A stretch of DNA of 64,000 nt from Isoetes taiwanensis (GCA_021234155.1 JAJEKV010000056.1:4546825-4610824); one strand, 5' to 3'; counted from the stretch's first letter, positions 48,801 through 62,600 are shown. Notes: generated by a model from the letters alone, not told the origin. Translations and numbers: made by a program.

Positions 48801-51800
48801 TTCAAATTATGCCAATTGCATTTTTGGCTAAGTAGTTGGATTATATAATGAGCTCCGCCTTTATACTAGTCTTTGGCATTGGCCCAAAGTAGGATCAACT
48901 GCTTGCCATTTTGCCTCTTTAAAAGAGAAATAAATACTTGCAACAAGTGATAAGAGTTAATTAGGCAAATAGGTAGGTATTTTGGCAACAAGGTCCTACT
49001 CTCCCTTGTTGCTAACTCTATATGACTTTTCGCCCACCTCAATTCCACGTAGGGAGGCGTGCTTTTTTATTACGCAATGTGGGCATTATGATATGCTATG
49101 CATTTGCATGATGTGGGTGTAATGATGATCACAAAAGATGGCTATAGACCATAATAGGTGGCCATATGCAAATGACAGCATCAATGCTAAACTTTAAACT
49201 TGATTGCAATTTTAAAGTTGCCAAGATGTTGACATATACCGCAAATCATGGAGTAACGTGATCTAAATTACAATGGAAAATTTATACCCACGTGATTATA
49301 CGCACAATGGTCATGTAAAATAGACCATGGCGTATGATTGCGTAAGAGAGACTTAGACTTGATGGCAAGGCTGGACAAAGTCGCTGTGATATTGTTTACT
49401 AGAGAAAGCATGAAGGTACATACCCAAGGAAAGTTTTTTATATTCTAGAGGTCCGCTTTGAAATTACATGCTCGTGATATCTATGATCGACACACAATTA
49501 CAAGGGTAAATGAAAGGTAACGGTTCCAAGAAATAAATTCATGACCAATGAGGATTAGGGTTTCAATTCATGGCCTTTGCAAAACAAAGCACGATCAGAT
49601 AGGGATGGAAATGTACAAGTCGCCAATCCGTATGGGCATTGATCCAAACTTTAGGGTATGAATTTAAAACCTAAGGGTTAGAGCAGCAAGAGACCGGCAT
49701 GGCTCGACGATAAAGGATCATAAGCCGCAGATATGCATTACGCAGCTTTGGTAGAAGCGTCTATGGATCACATGAAGAATGGCATAAAGGAGCCATAGAA
49801 AAGAGAATCGGGAAGAAAATGTAGATCTACAAAGAACAAGGCTTTGTAATCGTGAGTTGCCCCGGGAATTGAACGCGGATCTTGAAATACAAAGATTTTG
49901 ATGTGCTTTGTTGAGAATTATAACACATGAGTTTTATGGCAAATTCAAGGATAATTGCAAGCAATAGGCCATGGAGACAATTATGTGTGACGACTTCTTG
50001 GCAAATTCAAAGGGATAATGGATTGCGCTAACCGGATCCAATCTCTAGTGCTCAATGCGCAGGCCGAGGAACCGATCTAATAACGACATTGGGCCGAAAG
50101 CATGAAATGCAAGTAGAAGCCGAGATATATATATATATATGATTAACCTGCTTATTGGTGGAGCTACTAGCAATTTACATTACATCTCAACAAAATTGAA
50201 GGCAATATTGTCGGGCACAAAGGCTTCCCTCAGTGTCCACTACTTTCATTTTGAATGCTTCTAAGAAGTATATGTTTTAAATAATGATAAAGCTTGAAAT
50301 CTCGATCAGCTTTTATCGGGTTTAGTGATTAATTTTTAGAGCACACATTTTGTATGCATAAGGGGTCGTGATAAAAACATGATATCGCTAATATGTTTGC
50401 CTATAATGAAGAGCCTAATATGTTTGAATAGGATTTTGTATGAACTCAAGCATGTGATGGACTTTACTAAAGGGAATAATAAGAAACCGCAGCTTTAATA
50501 GCATTTGTTAGGGGATATTATGCATGTATCCGCAGGCTTATACCATTTGATCTTGCATTCTATTAAGTTGTCCCATAGTATCCGAACCGGCCATAAGGCA
50601 ATGCTTTGATACTTTGCTTTGCCAAGTTGTTGGCCCCAGCTTTAAGTTAAGTTTTGCTGGGTTATGGTCCGAGAGCGTGGTCAATAAATGATGATATGGT
50701 TAATAATTGAAGGTTAGCACCTAGATCCGCTCATCTAATTTGGAGAAGAAGACAAAGGAATATAACGACTTCTATTGGCATGCATGTGGAGAATTATGGA
50801 TGCACTTAGATTAAGTATTTAGTATGTGAGCCAGACATTCTTTATGGATAAAATTTTCATGTCTATTGTGTTTCTCTGCCTATTATGTTTATCTTAACAT
50901 GCAAGATGAAGGGCATGTCTATTATGTTTTATCTTAATGCAAGATGAAGGGTATGTGTTCATTATTTAGGGGCAGAGCTACCTATTGTGTTTATCTTTAA
51001 CATGCAGAAGATGAAGTGCATGTCTATCTTAATGCAAGATGAAGGGCATGCAAGTTCATTATTTAGAGCAGCAGTTACTTTATATGGTCTATGCTTGATA
51101 AACATGCATGTCTATTGCGCTTTGTGTTAAAGGAACTGTGAGTTTTACCCTCAAGTAGTGACTTAGGCTCTTACCCTTCTAAGGCTAACTGCCCTCCACT
51201 TCAATCGTTGTAATGTGATTTCTTTACCCTATGTATGTTTCCCATTTATTCAAGTTGAGAAGCACAAGACGCCATGACAATGAAGTCATATTTTGACAAG
51301 GTCAGCTGAAATTAAAGACAAGGAATTTCTAAACATTCATTTTCAATCTTATATTGTTTTTAGTCAATTCTAATTCTTCTCCGAGGATAAATATGATGTA
51401 TTGAACAAGAAATTTAATTGATTGACAAGAGGAAATTGTTATTCAGAAGAGAATCCGTAATTTCTTTGATAAATGTTAACCATTTTAAGGCTTTCAAGTC
51501 AAATTTACACATGTTTTGGCTTAAGGCTGCATATTGGGCCCAAGTGGTCTTTGGCAAAAGTCCATGGATGGTAAAAAGTCCGTTTTGAACAGCATTTAAA
51601 AGGTTTTTTTCACTAACTCCCCTAGTTATACTTAGGGGCCCTTAAAATGGTTGAAATCAGTGTATATAATTTCTTACTAATACATTTTGGATCTTTATAG
51701 GAATTGGCATAGGGCCGAAAATGACGACATATTCTTTCTACCAATTTAGAAGATTACTCGCTAAGGTCAGCCAAATGAGGATGAGCAGGTTTGAAATGAG

Positions 51801-54800
51801 AATTATAATTCTTTCTAATACCGATTGACTTGACTTACAGACATAAGGAAATGCATTCAAAAATAAAGGTAACATGACATTTGAGCCAAATTATGCCAAT
51901 TGCATTTTTACACGAGTTGATTATATAATGAGCTCCGCTTTATATTTAGTCTTTTGGCATTGGCCCAAAGTAGGATCAACTGGTTTGCCATTTGTCCTCT
52001 TAAAAGAGAAATAAATATTTGCAACAAGTGATAAGAGTTAATTAGGCAATATAGGTATTTTGGCAAACAAGGTCCTACTCCTCCTGTTGCTAACTCTATG
52101 TATGACTTTGCCCACCTCGACCTTACGGTAGAGGCGTGCTTTTTATTATTTATAATGTGGGCATTATGATATGCTATGTATTTGTACGATGTGGTGTAAT
52201 GATGATCAAGCAAAAAGATGGCTATAGACCATAATAGGTGGCCATATGCAATGACACCACGCGAACTTTAAACTTGATTGCAATTTTAAAGTTGCCAAGA
52301 TGTTGACATATACCCGCAAAATCATGGAGTAACGATCTAAATTACAATGAAAAATTCTATAACCACGATTCATATCGCATAAATGGTCATGTAAAATAGA
52401 CCATGGCAGATGATTGCAGAGACTTAGACTTGATGGCAAAGGTTGACAAAGTCGCCGTGGATATTGGTTTACTAGGAGAAAGCGAAGGTACATACCTAAG
52501 TTCCAAGGAAAGCTTTATATTCTAGGGAGGCTCGCTTTGGAAATTACATGCTCGTGATATCTATGATCTAATAATACAATTACAAGGTAAAATGAAAGGT
52601 AACGGGTTCCAAGAAATAAATTGTAAGGACCATGAGGATTAGGGTTTCACTCATGGCCTTTTGCAAAACAAAGTAATGCGATCTCAGATAGGATGGAAAT
52701 ACAAGTCGCCAATCCGTATGGGCATGATCCAAACTTTAGGTATGAATTTAAACCTAAGGGTTAGAGTGCATAAGAGGCATCGCATGGCTCGACGATAAAG
52801 GATCATAAGCCGTAGATATGCATTACGCAGCTTTTGGTAGAAGTCGCCTTCTATGGATCACATGAAGAATGGCATAAAAATGATAGAAAAGAGAATCGAA
52901 GAAAAATGTAGATCTACAAAGAACAAGGCTTTGTAATTGTGAGTTGCCCCCCGAATTGAACGTGATCTTGAAAATGCAAAGATTTTGACAGTGCTTTGTT
53001 GAGAATTCATAATGATGAGTTTTATGGCAACCAAAGGGATAATTGCAAGCTACCAGGCTCGCTGACAATTATGTGACGACTTCTTTGGCAAATTCGATAA
53101 TGGATTGCGTGCCAACTCCATCCAATCTCTAGTGCTCCAATGCGAGGTCGAGGAATCGATCTAATAACGACATGGGCCGCAGCATGAAATGCAAGAGAAG
53201 CCGAGATATATATATATATATATATGATTAACTGCTTATTGGTGGAGCTACTAGCAATTTACATTACATCTCAACAAAATTGAAGGCAATATTGCCGGCA
53301 CAAAGGCTTCCTCGTGTCCGACTACTTTCATTTTGAATGCTTCTAAGAAGTATATGTTTTAAATAATGATAAAGCTTGAAATTCGTGATCGCTTTACCGC
53401 TTTAGTGATTAATTCTTTAGAGTACACATTTTGTATGCATAAGGCTGCATAAACATGATACCGCTAATATGTTTGCCTATAATGAAGAGCCTAATATGTT
53501 TGAATAGGATTTTGTATGAACTCGCTACGGATGGACTTACGAAGGGAATAATAAGAAACCGCAGCCTTAATAGCATTTGTTAGGGATATTATGCATGTAT
53601 CCGCGGGCTTATGCTACCATTTGATCTTGCATCTATTAAGTTGTCCCATATGGAATACATAGTATCCGAACCGCCATAAGGCAATGCTTTGATACTTTGC
53701 TTTGCCAAGTTGGCTCCACCTCTGCTAAGTTTGCTAAGTTAAGTTATGGGATCGCATGGATTTCTCCATTGTGCTTTATACCGACATTATGCTTTAGCTA
53801 AAGAAGGTGTATTTGAGGTCTCCTCACTGGTCCGAGCAGGTCAATGATGATATGGTTAATAATTGAAGGTTAGCACCTAGATCCGCGCTCGGTCCACTTG
53901 GTGAGAGAAGATTACGCTGAATATAACGACTCCCATTGGCATGCATGTGGAGAATTATGGATGCACTTAGATTAAGCACTTAGGCAGGAGCTTAGATATT
54001 CTTTATGGATAAAAATTTTCATGTCTATTGTGTTTCCCCGCTTCATTATGTTTATCTTAACATGCAAGATGAAGGGCATGTATTATGTTTATCTTAATGC
54101 AAGATGAAGGGCATGCGTGCGTTCATTATTTAGGCGAGTTACCTATTGTGGTTTATCTTAACATGCAAGATGAAGCATGTTCATCTTAATGCAAGATGAA
54201 GGGCATGTGTTCATTATTTAGAGCAGAGTTACTTTATATGGTCTATGCTTGATAAATATGCATGTCTATAAAGGAACTGTGAAGCTTCACCGTTAGTGAC
54301 TTAGGCTCTTACCCTCTAAGGCTAACCGCCCTCCGTTTCATCGCAGGGTCAGGATTTCTTTGCTCCTATGCACGCTTCCATTTATTCAAGTTGGAGAAGC
54401 TACAAGACGCTGAATGACAATGAAGTCATATTTTGACAAGGCCGCCGAGTCATTAAAAGACAAGGGAATTTCTAAACATTCATTTTCAATCTTATATTGT
54501 TTTAGTCAATTCTCAATTTTCCGAGGATAAATATGATGTATTGAACAAGAAATTTAATTGGATTGACAAGAGGAAATTGTTATTCAGAAGAGAATCGCAT
54601 CCCCTTTTGATAAATGTTAACCATTTTTAAGGCTTAAGCCAAATTTGCCATTACGTTTTGGCTTAAGGCCGCATATTGGCCCGGCGGTCTTTGCAAAAGT
54701 CCATGGATGGTAAAAAGTCTGCTTTGGAAACGCATTTAAAAGGTTTTTTTTTTCACTTTAACTCCGCCCCTAGTTATACTAGGGGCCTTAAAATGGTTGA

Positions 54801-57441
54801 AATTGTGTGTATATAATTTCTTACTAATACATTTTGGATCTTTATATGAATTGGCATAGGCGAAATGACGACATTATTCTTTCGGCCAATTTAGAAGATT
54901 ACTCGCCATATCGCCAAATGAGGATGAGCATAGGTCGAAATGAGAATTATAATTCTTTCTACGCTTGGAGCCTTGACTTACAGCAGACATAAGGAAAATG
55001 CATTCAAAAATAAAGGTAACATGACATTTGTTTTTCAAATTATGCCAATTGCATTTCTTATTAATGAGTTGGACTATATAATGAGCTCCGGGTTTTTATA
55101 CTAGTCTTTTGGCATTGGCCAAAGTAGATCAACTGTTTACATTTGGCTCTTAAAAGAGAAATAAATACTTGCAAACAAGTGATAAGAGCTAATTAGCAAT
55201 ATAGGTAGGTAGGCTTTGGCAACAAGGTCCTACCTTGTTGCTAACTCTATGTATGACTTCACCCACTCCCACGGTAGGAGGGCGCTTTTATTACGCAGTA
55301 CGTGGCATTATGATATGCTATGTATTTGCATGATGTGGTGTAATGATGACTGAAGCAAAAGATGGCTATAGACCATAATAGTGGCCATATGCAATGACAA
55401 TCACGCGTAAACTTTAAACTTGATTGCAATTTTAAAGTTGCCAAGATGTTGATACATACCGCAAATCATGGAGTAACGATTCAAATTACAATGGAAAAAT
55501 TCTATAATCCACGATTCATATCGCATAAATGGTCATGTAAAATAGACCAGTATGTATGATTGGTAGACTTAGACTTGATGGCGTTGGACAAAGTCGCCAG
55601 ATATTGGTTTACTAGAGAAAGCATGAAGGTACATACCTAAGTTCCAAGGAAAGTTTTTATATTCTAGAGGCTCAGCTTGAAATTACATGCTCGTGATATC
55701 TATGGATCGCATACAATTACAAGGGTAAATGAAAGGTAACGGGGTTCCAAGAAATAAATTGTATGACCAATGAGGATTAGGTTTCACTCATGGCCTTTTA
55801 AAACAAAGCACGATCTCAGATAGGATGGAAATGTACAAGTCGCCAATCCGTATGGGCATGATCCAAACTTTAGGCATGAATTTAAAACCCAAGGGTTAGG
55901 AGCAAGACAAAGAGCATCGGGCATGGCTCGACGACAAAGGATCATAAGCCGCAGATATGCATTACGCAGCTTAGAAGCCGCTCTATGGATCACATGAAGA
56001 ATGGCATAAATACAAATGGGAGCAGAAAAGAGAATCTGGGAAGAAAATGTAGATCTACAAAGAACAAAGGCTTTGTAATTCGAGTTGCCCCTCGAATTGA
56101 ACGCGGATCTTGAAATGCAAAGATTTTGACAGTGCTTTATTGAGAATTATAATGATGAGTTTTATGGCAATTCGCTGATAATTGCAAAGCAATAGTTCGG
56201 CGATTGAATTATGTGATCTAATTTCTCGCAAATTCAAGTGATAATGGATTGCAAGCAACCCATCCAACTTCTAGTGCTCAATGCTTAGGTGAGGAACCGA
56301 TCTAATAACGATTATGGCCGAAAGCATGAAATGCGCAGAAGCCGAGATATATATATATGATTAACCAAGCTATTGGTGGAGCTTACTAGCAATTTACATT
56401 ACATCTCAACAAAAATTGAAGGCAATATTGCTGGCACAAAGGCTTCAGTCCGACTACTTTCATTTTGAATGCTTCTAAGAAGTATATACTTTTAAATAAT
56501 GATAAAGTTTTGAAATTCAGACGGGGCTTTGGCTGGCTTTAGTGATTAATTCTTTAGAGTACACATTTTGTAATGCATAAGGCTGCATAAAACATGATAA
56601 TATAGTTTGCCTATAATGAAGAGCCTAATATGTTTGAATAGGATTTGTATGAACTCAAGCATGTGATGGACTTACGAAAGGGAATAAACAGAAACCGCAG
56701 CTTTATTAGCATTTGTTAGGGGATTATGCATGTATCCGTGGTGGCTTATGCTACCATTTGATCTACATTCTATTGTTGTCCCATATGGAATACATAGTAT
56801 CCGGAATCAAGCCATATGGCAATGCTTTTGATACTTTGCTTTGCCAAGTTGTTGGCTCCAAATGGGTTGTTTGGTTGTTATGGGATCTGCGATGGGATTT
56901 CTCCATTGTGCTTTATAGCCTTCCATATTATGCTTAGCTAAAGAAGGTGTATTTGAGGTCTCACTGGTCCGGAGCGTGGTCAATAAATGATGATATGGTT
57001 AATAATTGAAGGTTAGCACCTAGATCCGCTCATCTAATTTGGTGAGAAGATTACGCTGAATATAACGACTCTATTGGCATGCATGTGAGATTTATGATGC
57101 CTTAGATTAAGCATTTGTGGAGCTTAGATATTCTTGGCGGATAAAATTTTCGTCTATTGTAAGCTCGCTTTATTATGTTTATCTTAACATGCAAGATGAA
57201 GGGTATGTCTATTATGTTTATCTTAATGCAAAAAGGGAAGGCATGTTCATTATTTAGGGCAGAGCTACCTATTGTGTTTATCTTAACATGCAAGATGAAG
57301 CGATGTCTATCTTAATGCAAGATGAAGGGCATGCAGGTTCATTATTTAGAGCAGAAGTTACTTATATGGTCTATGCTTGATAACATGCATGTCTATTAAG
57401 GGCCAGTGTTAAAGGAACTGTGAAGCTTACCCGTTAGTGAC

Positions 57442-57845
57442 CACTATTAACATTATTAACACAAACCATTGCATTTGACATTTAAATTAAAATCCCCCTT
57501 TGGTTTGGGCGCATATTCACACGGGGTTATCTCGCAACGAGTCGCCGGATGGGCATATTTGCCCTTTATTCCAAGATCCTGACCGCATATAGCGATCCTT
57601 GTGGGGGTATGCATGTACAAATTTTGTATAATCAGAGTATTAAGGTTTGCAAAACAACTATGGGTTAGCTCTTGGAGAGAATGTACATAATGGTGTTAAT
57701 TTTGTGGTATATGTATTGTAAATTTTTTGGGCTCCTCGCCTAATGTGAACTCGTAGAAATATGCACCTAAAACCAAAGGGGGGTTTAAGGGGATTTAATT
57801 TAAATGTGTCAAATGCAATGGTTTGTGTTAATAATGTTAATAGTA
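57442..57845. mobile_element. Non-autonomous TIR element (MITE-like, about 400 bp)
   Basis: Inverted ends of about 65 bp: CACTATTAACATTATTAACA, CAAACCATTGCATTTGACA, then an AATTAAA...CCCC...TTTGGTTT part on the left, and the same in reverse at about 57772-57845. The middle has no open frame. The element sits in array-2 monomer 5 after GTTAGTGAC, where other monomers continue TTAGGCTC. CACTA-like outer bases are suggestive, but the right end has one mismatch and no 3-bp target duplication is visible. Confidence 0.65.
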
Positions 57846-59827
57846 GTTTTGTGTTAATGGTTCGTGGTTAACAAAATTTTGTTCCTTTCCGGGCCTTAAG
57901 GATGGTGTAGGGTGTCGATATATAGACATTACCTAATACTCTAATGATGGATGGAAGGGCACTAAAGAATCCAAGCCCTAATATTAAGTGTGACATAATA
58001 CAATGATAGATAATAGACAAATGAACCCATGTTACATTTTCTTTATTATCAAATGCTTCGCTCTTGTCGGGGTAATATAATAAATATGCAACCTAGTCCT
58101 GTAGCAAGTTCTTAGAAAAGCTCCCAACTAAAGTAACCTCCCTTCACAACCAAACATAGCAACATGATAATATAACATCTCATTTTTCCACCTCTAACTA
58201 ATTAAAATAGTCGAAAATGTAGAGACTTTACATGCATACTTTTGAAAGTAATTTAGCTTACATGGCAAGCCCGTGACCTCCTCGACTTTTGTGGAATTCC
58301 TCCACAAAGGATAGCATTTAGTCGATAGGTTGAATTGTTACATAAATTCTTTGGCTAAACAGCCTATCGACATTTAAAATATTTATCATACCTTTTTAAA
58401 GAAATTGATTACATAGCCTCCTCGGCAACCTCATGCCCCCGCAGAACGGACTCAAGAAAGCCACTACACACAAAAAGATAAAAAGCAAAGGCATATGAAA
58501 TGTACACTAACAAAACCATTATTAGGAATCGTAAGGATAAAAATTTCGAATACCGACCATGGAAATGAGAAAGGGTTGTAATAAAGCATTTCATTACTTC
58601 TCCCAATACAACATATTTCGGGTACCATTGATTTTTGCATGCCTTATTTATAGGTCCCACATACTAAAGTCCCAGCTTTAAGTTACCATTACACCTCAGC
58701 TGCCTTGAGGCAAACGCTAACTCAGAAGATATGCAAAGTGGCGTCTTCTCAGATACTTTTGTACCGAAGCATGCCTTAGCAACCGATGAAGTGACTATTA
58801 AACCGCCGCCTTTAAATTCTTGTCAAAAGTCAAGTTCCTTAGGCAAAATTTCTTCCCGACATGAGATTTGGGATCATCAAATTTCACCTCTTCCATCTTG
58901 AATTTTCTCCCATATTTCAAGGCTTCTCCAAATTTCTTCAATGAATTCATATATACCTGCTATATCAATACTCCGTGATAGGCAATACCAAGATAGCCCA
59001 TGCTTTCATCTATTGAAAATGGTTCTTTCTCCTGGATACACATCTTCTACAATGCAACTTTTTATTGTTAGACTAACATCTATGATGCTAATAGGGGAAG
59101 TTCATAGAACTTCCTACGTACCCCCTTCTTTCACAGATCTCTCGAAGGTGGTCAAGGAAAGACATATATATTCATCTCGTACACCAAGTGAAATCAGGTT
59201 GAGCATGCCTCTCAAATAGCAACAAAGATATGTACCCGCCGATGTGCACACACCAAAGCTCGTGGACGGGCCTCCTTTGGCACAAACTTGACAAACTAAT
59301 AGTGTTTCATGTTGGTGCAGATCCTGCTCTTAATGCCGACCGCCGGGGCAATCATTTTGAGCAAAGACCGGTATCGATGGTTCTAGAATAACCAAATCCA
59401 CTTTGTAACATGAGAGCTTGAATGTGTTTGGTCGACTTGACGCCGGCCGGGATAGATGTCCGTGGTCGATTGGGACTGGCTCCCCGCATAGATGCAAGGC
59501 AGTGTATGAGGTTTAATGCCAAAGAACTGCGGCAAGCGCTGCATTTTTTCATTCCTTTACTACTGGATTAACGCTACCCTAAAAGTATCCTTCTTCTCAT
59601 TAACCCTTAAAGTATCCTTCATCCAGCCTTGCATGCTTCGATTGGAGATATCCTCAAAAAATCATAGGTAAATCCATTAAAAAATGTCATAAAGATTATG
59701 TGAGCTGCATAAGCACTCTAGAAGTAACAATGCGATAAGACGCCTTCAAAATACCTACGACAAATCTTTAGCAAAACCATAGAAAAAATGTACAAAAAAT
59801 ACAAAAGTAACCCCTGCTATTATGCTA
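57846..59827. other. About 2 kb of non-array DNA inside array-2 monomer 5
   Basis: Array sequence is absent from 57442 to 59827, and about 100 bp of the monomer is also missing. There are inverted motifs (GTCGATAGG at 58320 with CCTATCGAC at 58362; TTTGTGGAATTCCTCCACAAA near 58290). Open frames of 83-92 codons (58409-58660 minus, 58941-59219 plus) have no recognisable domain. Confidence 0.45.
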
Positions 59828-60155
59828 CATATTCAAGCTTGAGAAGCTACAAGACGCGATGACAATGAAGTCTGAATTTCTAAACATTCATTTTCAATCT
59901 TATATTGTTTTTAGTCAATTTCAATCTTCCGAGGATAAATATGATGTATTGAACAAGAAATTTAATTGATCGGATAAGAGGAAATTGTTATCTGTGAAAG
60001 AGAATCCGGGTAATTTCTTTGATAAATGTTAACCATTTTTAAGGCTTAAGTCAAATTTACAACTGCTTTGGCTTAAGGTCGATATTGGCCTCCGAAGTGG
60101 TCTTTGCAAAAGTCCATGGATGGTAAAAAGTCCTTTTTGAATGATTTAAAAGGTT
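59828..60155 (+). repeat. Rest of array-2 monomer 5
   Basis: Resumes with TATTCAAG..TTGAGAAGCTACAAG and follows the monomer order (TCTAAACATTCATTTTCAAT, GAGGATAAATATGATGTATT, AAGTCCATGGATGGTAAAAA) until GATTTAAAAGGTTTTTTT, where a poly(T) and other DNA follow. Confidence 0.8.
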
Positions 60156-60860
60156 TTTTTTTTTTTTGAAAGTGAGAGTTGTTTTTCCATTAATTAATAA
60201 AAGCTATACATATGTCCGCCAATGAAAGCAGATCCATGAAGATAATAAAACTAGCAAAATTAGTCACAACTTAAGTCAAATAAGTCAGAACTAATTATGA
60301 CAATGTAGATGTTCAAAATTGAACACCAAAGTCCAAATTTAACAAAGAAGGATCGATGTAGCAAGATATATGTCCAAAATTAAGCAAAGTACCCCTTATG
60401 CCTTTTTAGTAAAAAGATGAACCGTGGATTAGCATAAGATAGAGTATGCATGAAGTAGACTTTGATGCCACTCACACGCTTCCATAATTCCGCAAAATTA
60501 AGTAAACCAAGCACCTAAGCAAAAGTTAATCATGAGGAAGATTTTGATATTGAGCATAAACATTTGATCGATATGAAGCCGAAGTCCCATTTGTGATGGA
60601 ATAAGAAGAGATGGCTAGGCCGACAGTAGGTCAATGCATAATTTGGTCAAATATGGAATTTTTAGAATGGGGTTTCAGATGAAACCAACAAACCGCCTCA
60701 ATACCGTAGAACTTCCTTAACAAACGGAATCGAGGACTAAGGTCACAGATGAAGGCTAAAGAAGAGCCAAGGCGAGAAAGGACATGCCACACCAGAAAGG
60801 TCATTGGCTTTATTTCCCCAGGTTTGTTTCTACACCAATTTTCCATATATGCATGTATTG
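60156..60860 (-). mobile_element. 3' end of a minus-strand LINE (poly(T) on this strand)
   Basis: A T-run at 60156-60168 is followed by GAAAGTGAGAGTTG and ATTAATTAATAAAAGC: on the minus strand, a 3' untranslated region ending in poly(A). A 71-codon minus frame (60631-60846) is rich in Trp, Phe and basic residues and could be a piece of the ORF2 C terminus, but no motif confirms it. The poly(T) joins array-2 sequence, which dates the insertion after the array. Confidence 0.38.
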
Positions 60861-62339
60861 ATTGTCATTTTGCGTCGTAGATTTGGCGAGTGGATTTGTC
60901 TAGCATCCGCTTTTACATTTTGTTATGAAGTTCTTGTTCGCCTTTGCTAACCTTTTGTGGACATTTGCTTCATACTTGGTCTTAAGCAGAGCCTTTGTTG
61001 TCCGGGTACTCCCTCTTTGATATGTTATGTTATGGATTTGTCATCTCTAGATATGCCCGCTTTTATTTGTCTAGAGTAAGTTTTTAATGTTTATCACGAA
61101 AGTATCATTTCCACATCTTCTTTAACTATGCACTTGACTTGACCTCATTCAATGGTGACACAAGGTTATGGATGATCAGCCCTCCATCTAAACACCCCTC
61201 AATTTTTCTCATATATGGATAGTTTTACTACTAATATGAAATCACGCCGCCATTGTGCTTTGGTCCCTTTATCATTACTTTCGCTGATTTTGTAGAGTAG
61301 ACCATATGTATGGCACTCCGGATTAAGGATCGATATTTTACCTAGCCAATATGTTTTCATTTGTCCTTTTACCACATATGATCCTGTCTCTACACCCCAC
61401 TGGCACTTTGACTTCCACTTTGGCCCTAATCTCTCACTTTGACTACTTCCCCCATTTATGACCTCTCATTAACACCCCTATTTCTTTGTTCCTCATTCAC
61501 ATCTTTGTTTAACAATTAAACAAGCGTATTGCATTTTTGTCTAGCACGCCTTCTTTGGCAAATTATAGTTGACATCGTGGTTCTTGAAGTTCTTTAGTAT
61601 TCTCGCTTTTTTCTTGCCATATCATTATATATATATCATTGGCATATTTGCTATTTGGCTTTATCCGGTATGATGTATATTATGCCATAACCGCTTTTGA
61701 GATTTTTTTCATACATGGGTTTCTTTGATCATCTTTTCCTTTTTATCCTTCTCTTTGTTTCTTGATGGTGGGGAGTATTTACGCTGAACGCCAGACAAGC
61801 AGGTTAGTGTTGGGCACACTCCGGTTTTGTGCATGGTGCCGGTTCCCGCATGATTCTAGTTATCTCGAGAAATCCATTTCTAGCCGCCTATTGAGGGCTT
61901 TTTGCACTTGTAGTGGATCTTTTCTAAATTGGTATGATCATTATATATCATTGGCATATTTCGCTATTTGACTTTCTCCTCGATATGATGCATATTATGC
62001 TTGGCAATCAGATTAGAGGTTTTGGCGACATGGGTGTCTATTGATCATCTTTCCTTTTATGCTTCTTTATCTAGATGTGGGTATCTTATTTGTTGTACAC
62101 AAGGTGTGGATGAGCTTTTTGCACTTATGGTGGATCTTTTCTATTTTGGTATGGTTTCGCCTTCCTAACACTATGACATCCCAGGCCATCCCTTATTCCT
62201 TTTTTCATTCCGCCGCTTGCAGTTCTCCTCCACTCCCTCGACGCCTAAGACTTGACCCTATCGCCTATTTTACCTTTGGCCTTAATCTCACTTTGACTTC
62301 TCGTGACTCTCGCTTATTTCCCCAATCGCGGATGGTGCT
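60861..62339. other. Spacer with a 310-bp diverged duplication
   Basis: CATTATATAT...CATTGGCATATTT.GCTATTTG occurs at about 61623 and 61935, followed both times by ATATGATG.ATATTATGC, and GATCATCTTT.CC. TTTTTGCACTT.T.GTGGATCTTTTCTA also occurs twice (61899, 62117). No gene was recognised. Confidence 0.4.
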
Positions 62340-62600
62340 TTTTCCACCATAGGGGTGATGCTATCTCCACCCGCGGTGATGCTTCATTTTATTTCCACCT
62401 CGAGGGTGACGATATTTTTACTTAATTGTTTTCCACCCGCTGGTGATGCATAATTGTTTTCCACCCGCTGGTGATGCTATCCCACCGCTGGTGATGCTGC
62501 TTCTATTATTTCCACCCCGAGGTGACATTACATATTTTTCACGAATTGTTTTCCACCCGCTGAGTGATGTCGTTTCCACCCTATCGCGATGCTCTTTTCT
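62340..62600. repeat. Minisatellite of about 25-35-bp units
   Basis: Some eight variants of TTTTCCACCCGCTGGTGATGC follow one another with A/T-rich linkers, some degraded to CCACC..GAGGTGAC. The core is G/C-rich in contrast to the linkers. Confidence 0.7.

Larger units (their letters stand above)
43605..57441 (+). repeat. Array 2: about 3.1-kb tandem repeat, four complete monomers and part of a fifth
   Basis: Monomers start (AATTATAA..ATGAGT..TTATGGCAA) near 43605, 46810, 49916, 53004 and 56145, giving lengths of about 3205, 3106, 3088 and 3141 bp. Each has a TA run followed by TGATTAAC (43824, 47021, 50141, 53226, 56359), then GGTGGAGCTACTAGCAATTT. It also has a minisatellite of AACATGCAAGATGAAGGGCATG units (about 44640-44890 in the first), and a GGCAACAAGG...CCTTGTTGCT hairpin. 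Short minus-strand frames (for example 45908-46243, 52206-52493) contain the same peptide, NILATLKLQSSLKF, only because the DNA is conserved; indels break them in other copies. Non-coding satellite is the simplest reading. It shares no obvious body sequence with array 1. Confidence 0.87.

Noticed and set aside
57442-57845. Stowaway MITE
   Set aside because: The TIR does not start CTCCCTCCG and there is no TA target duplication; a CACTA-like or other TIR type fits better.
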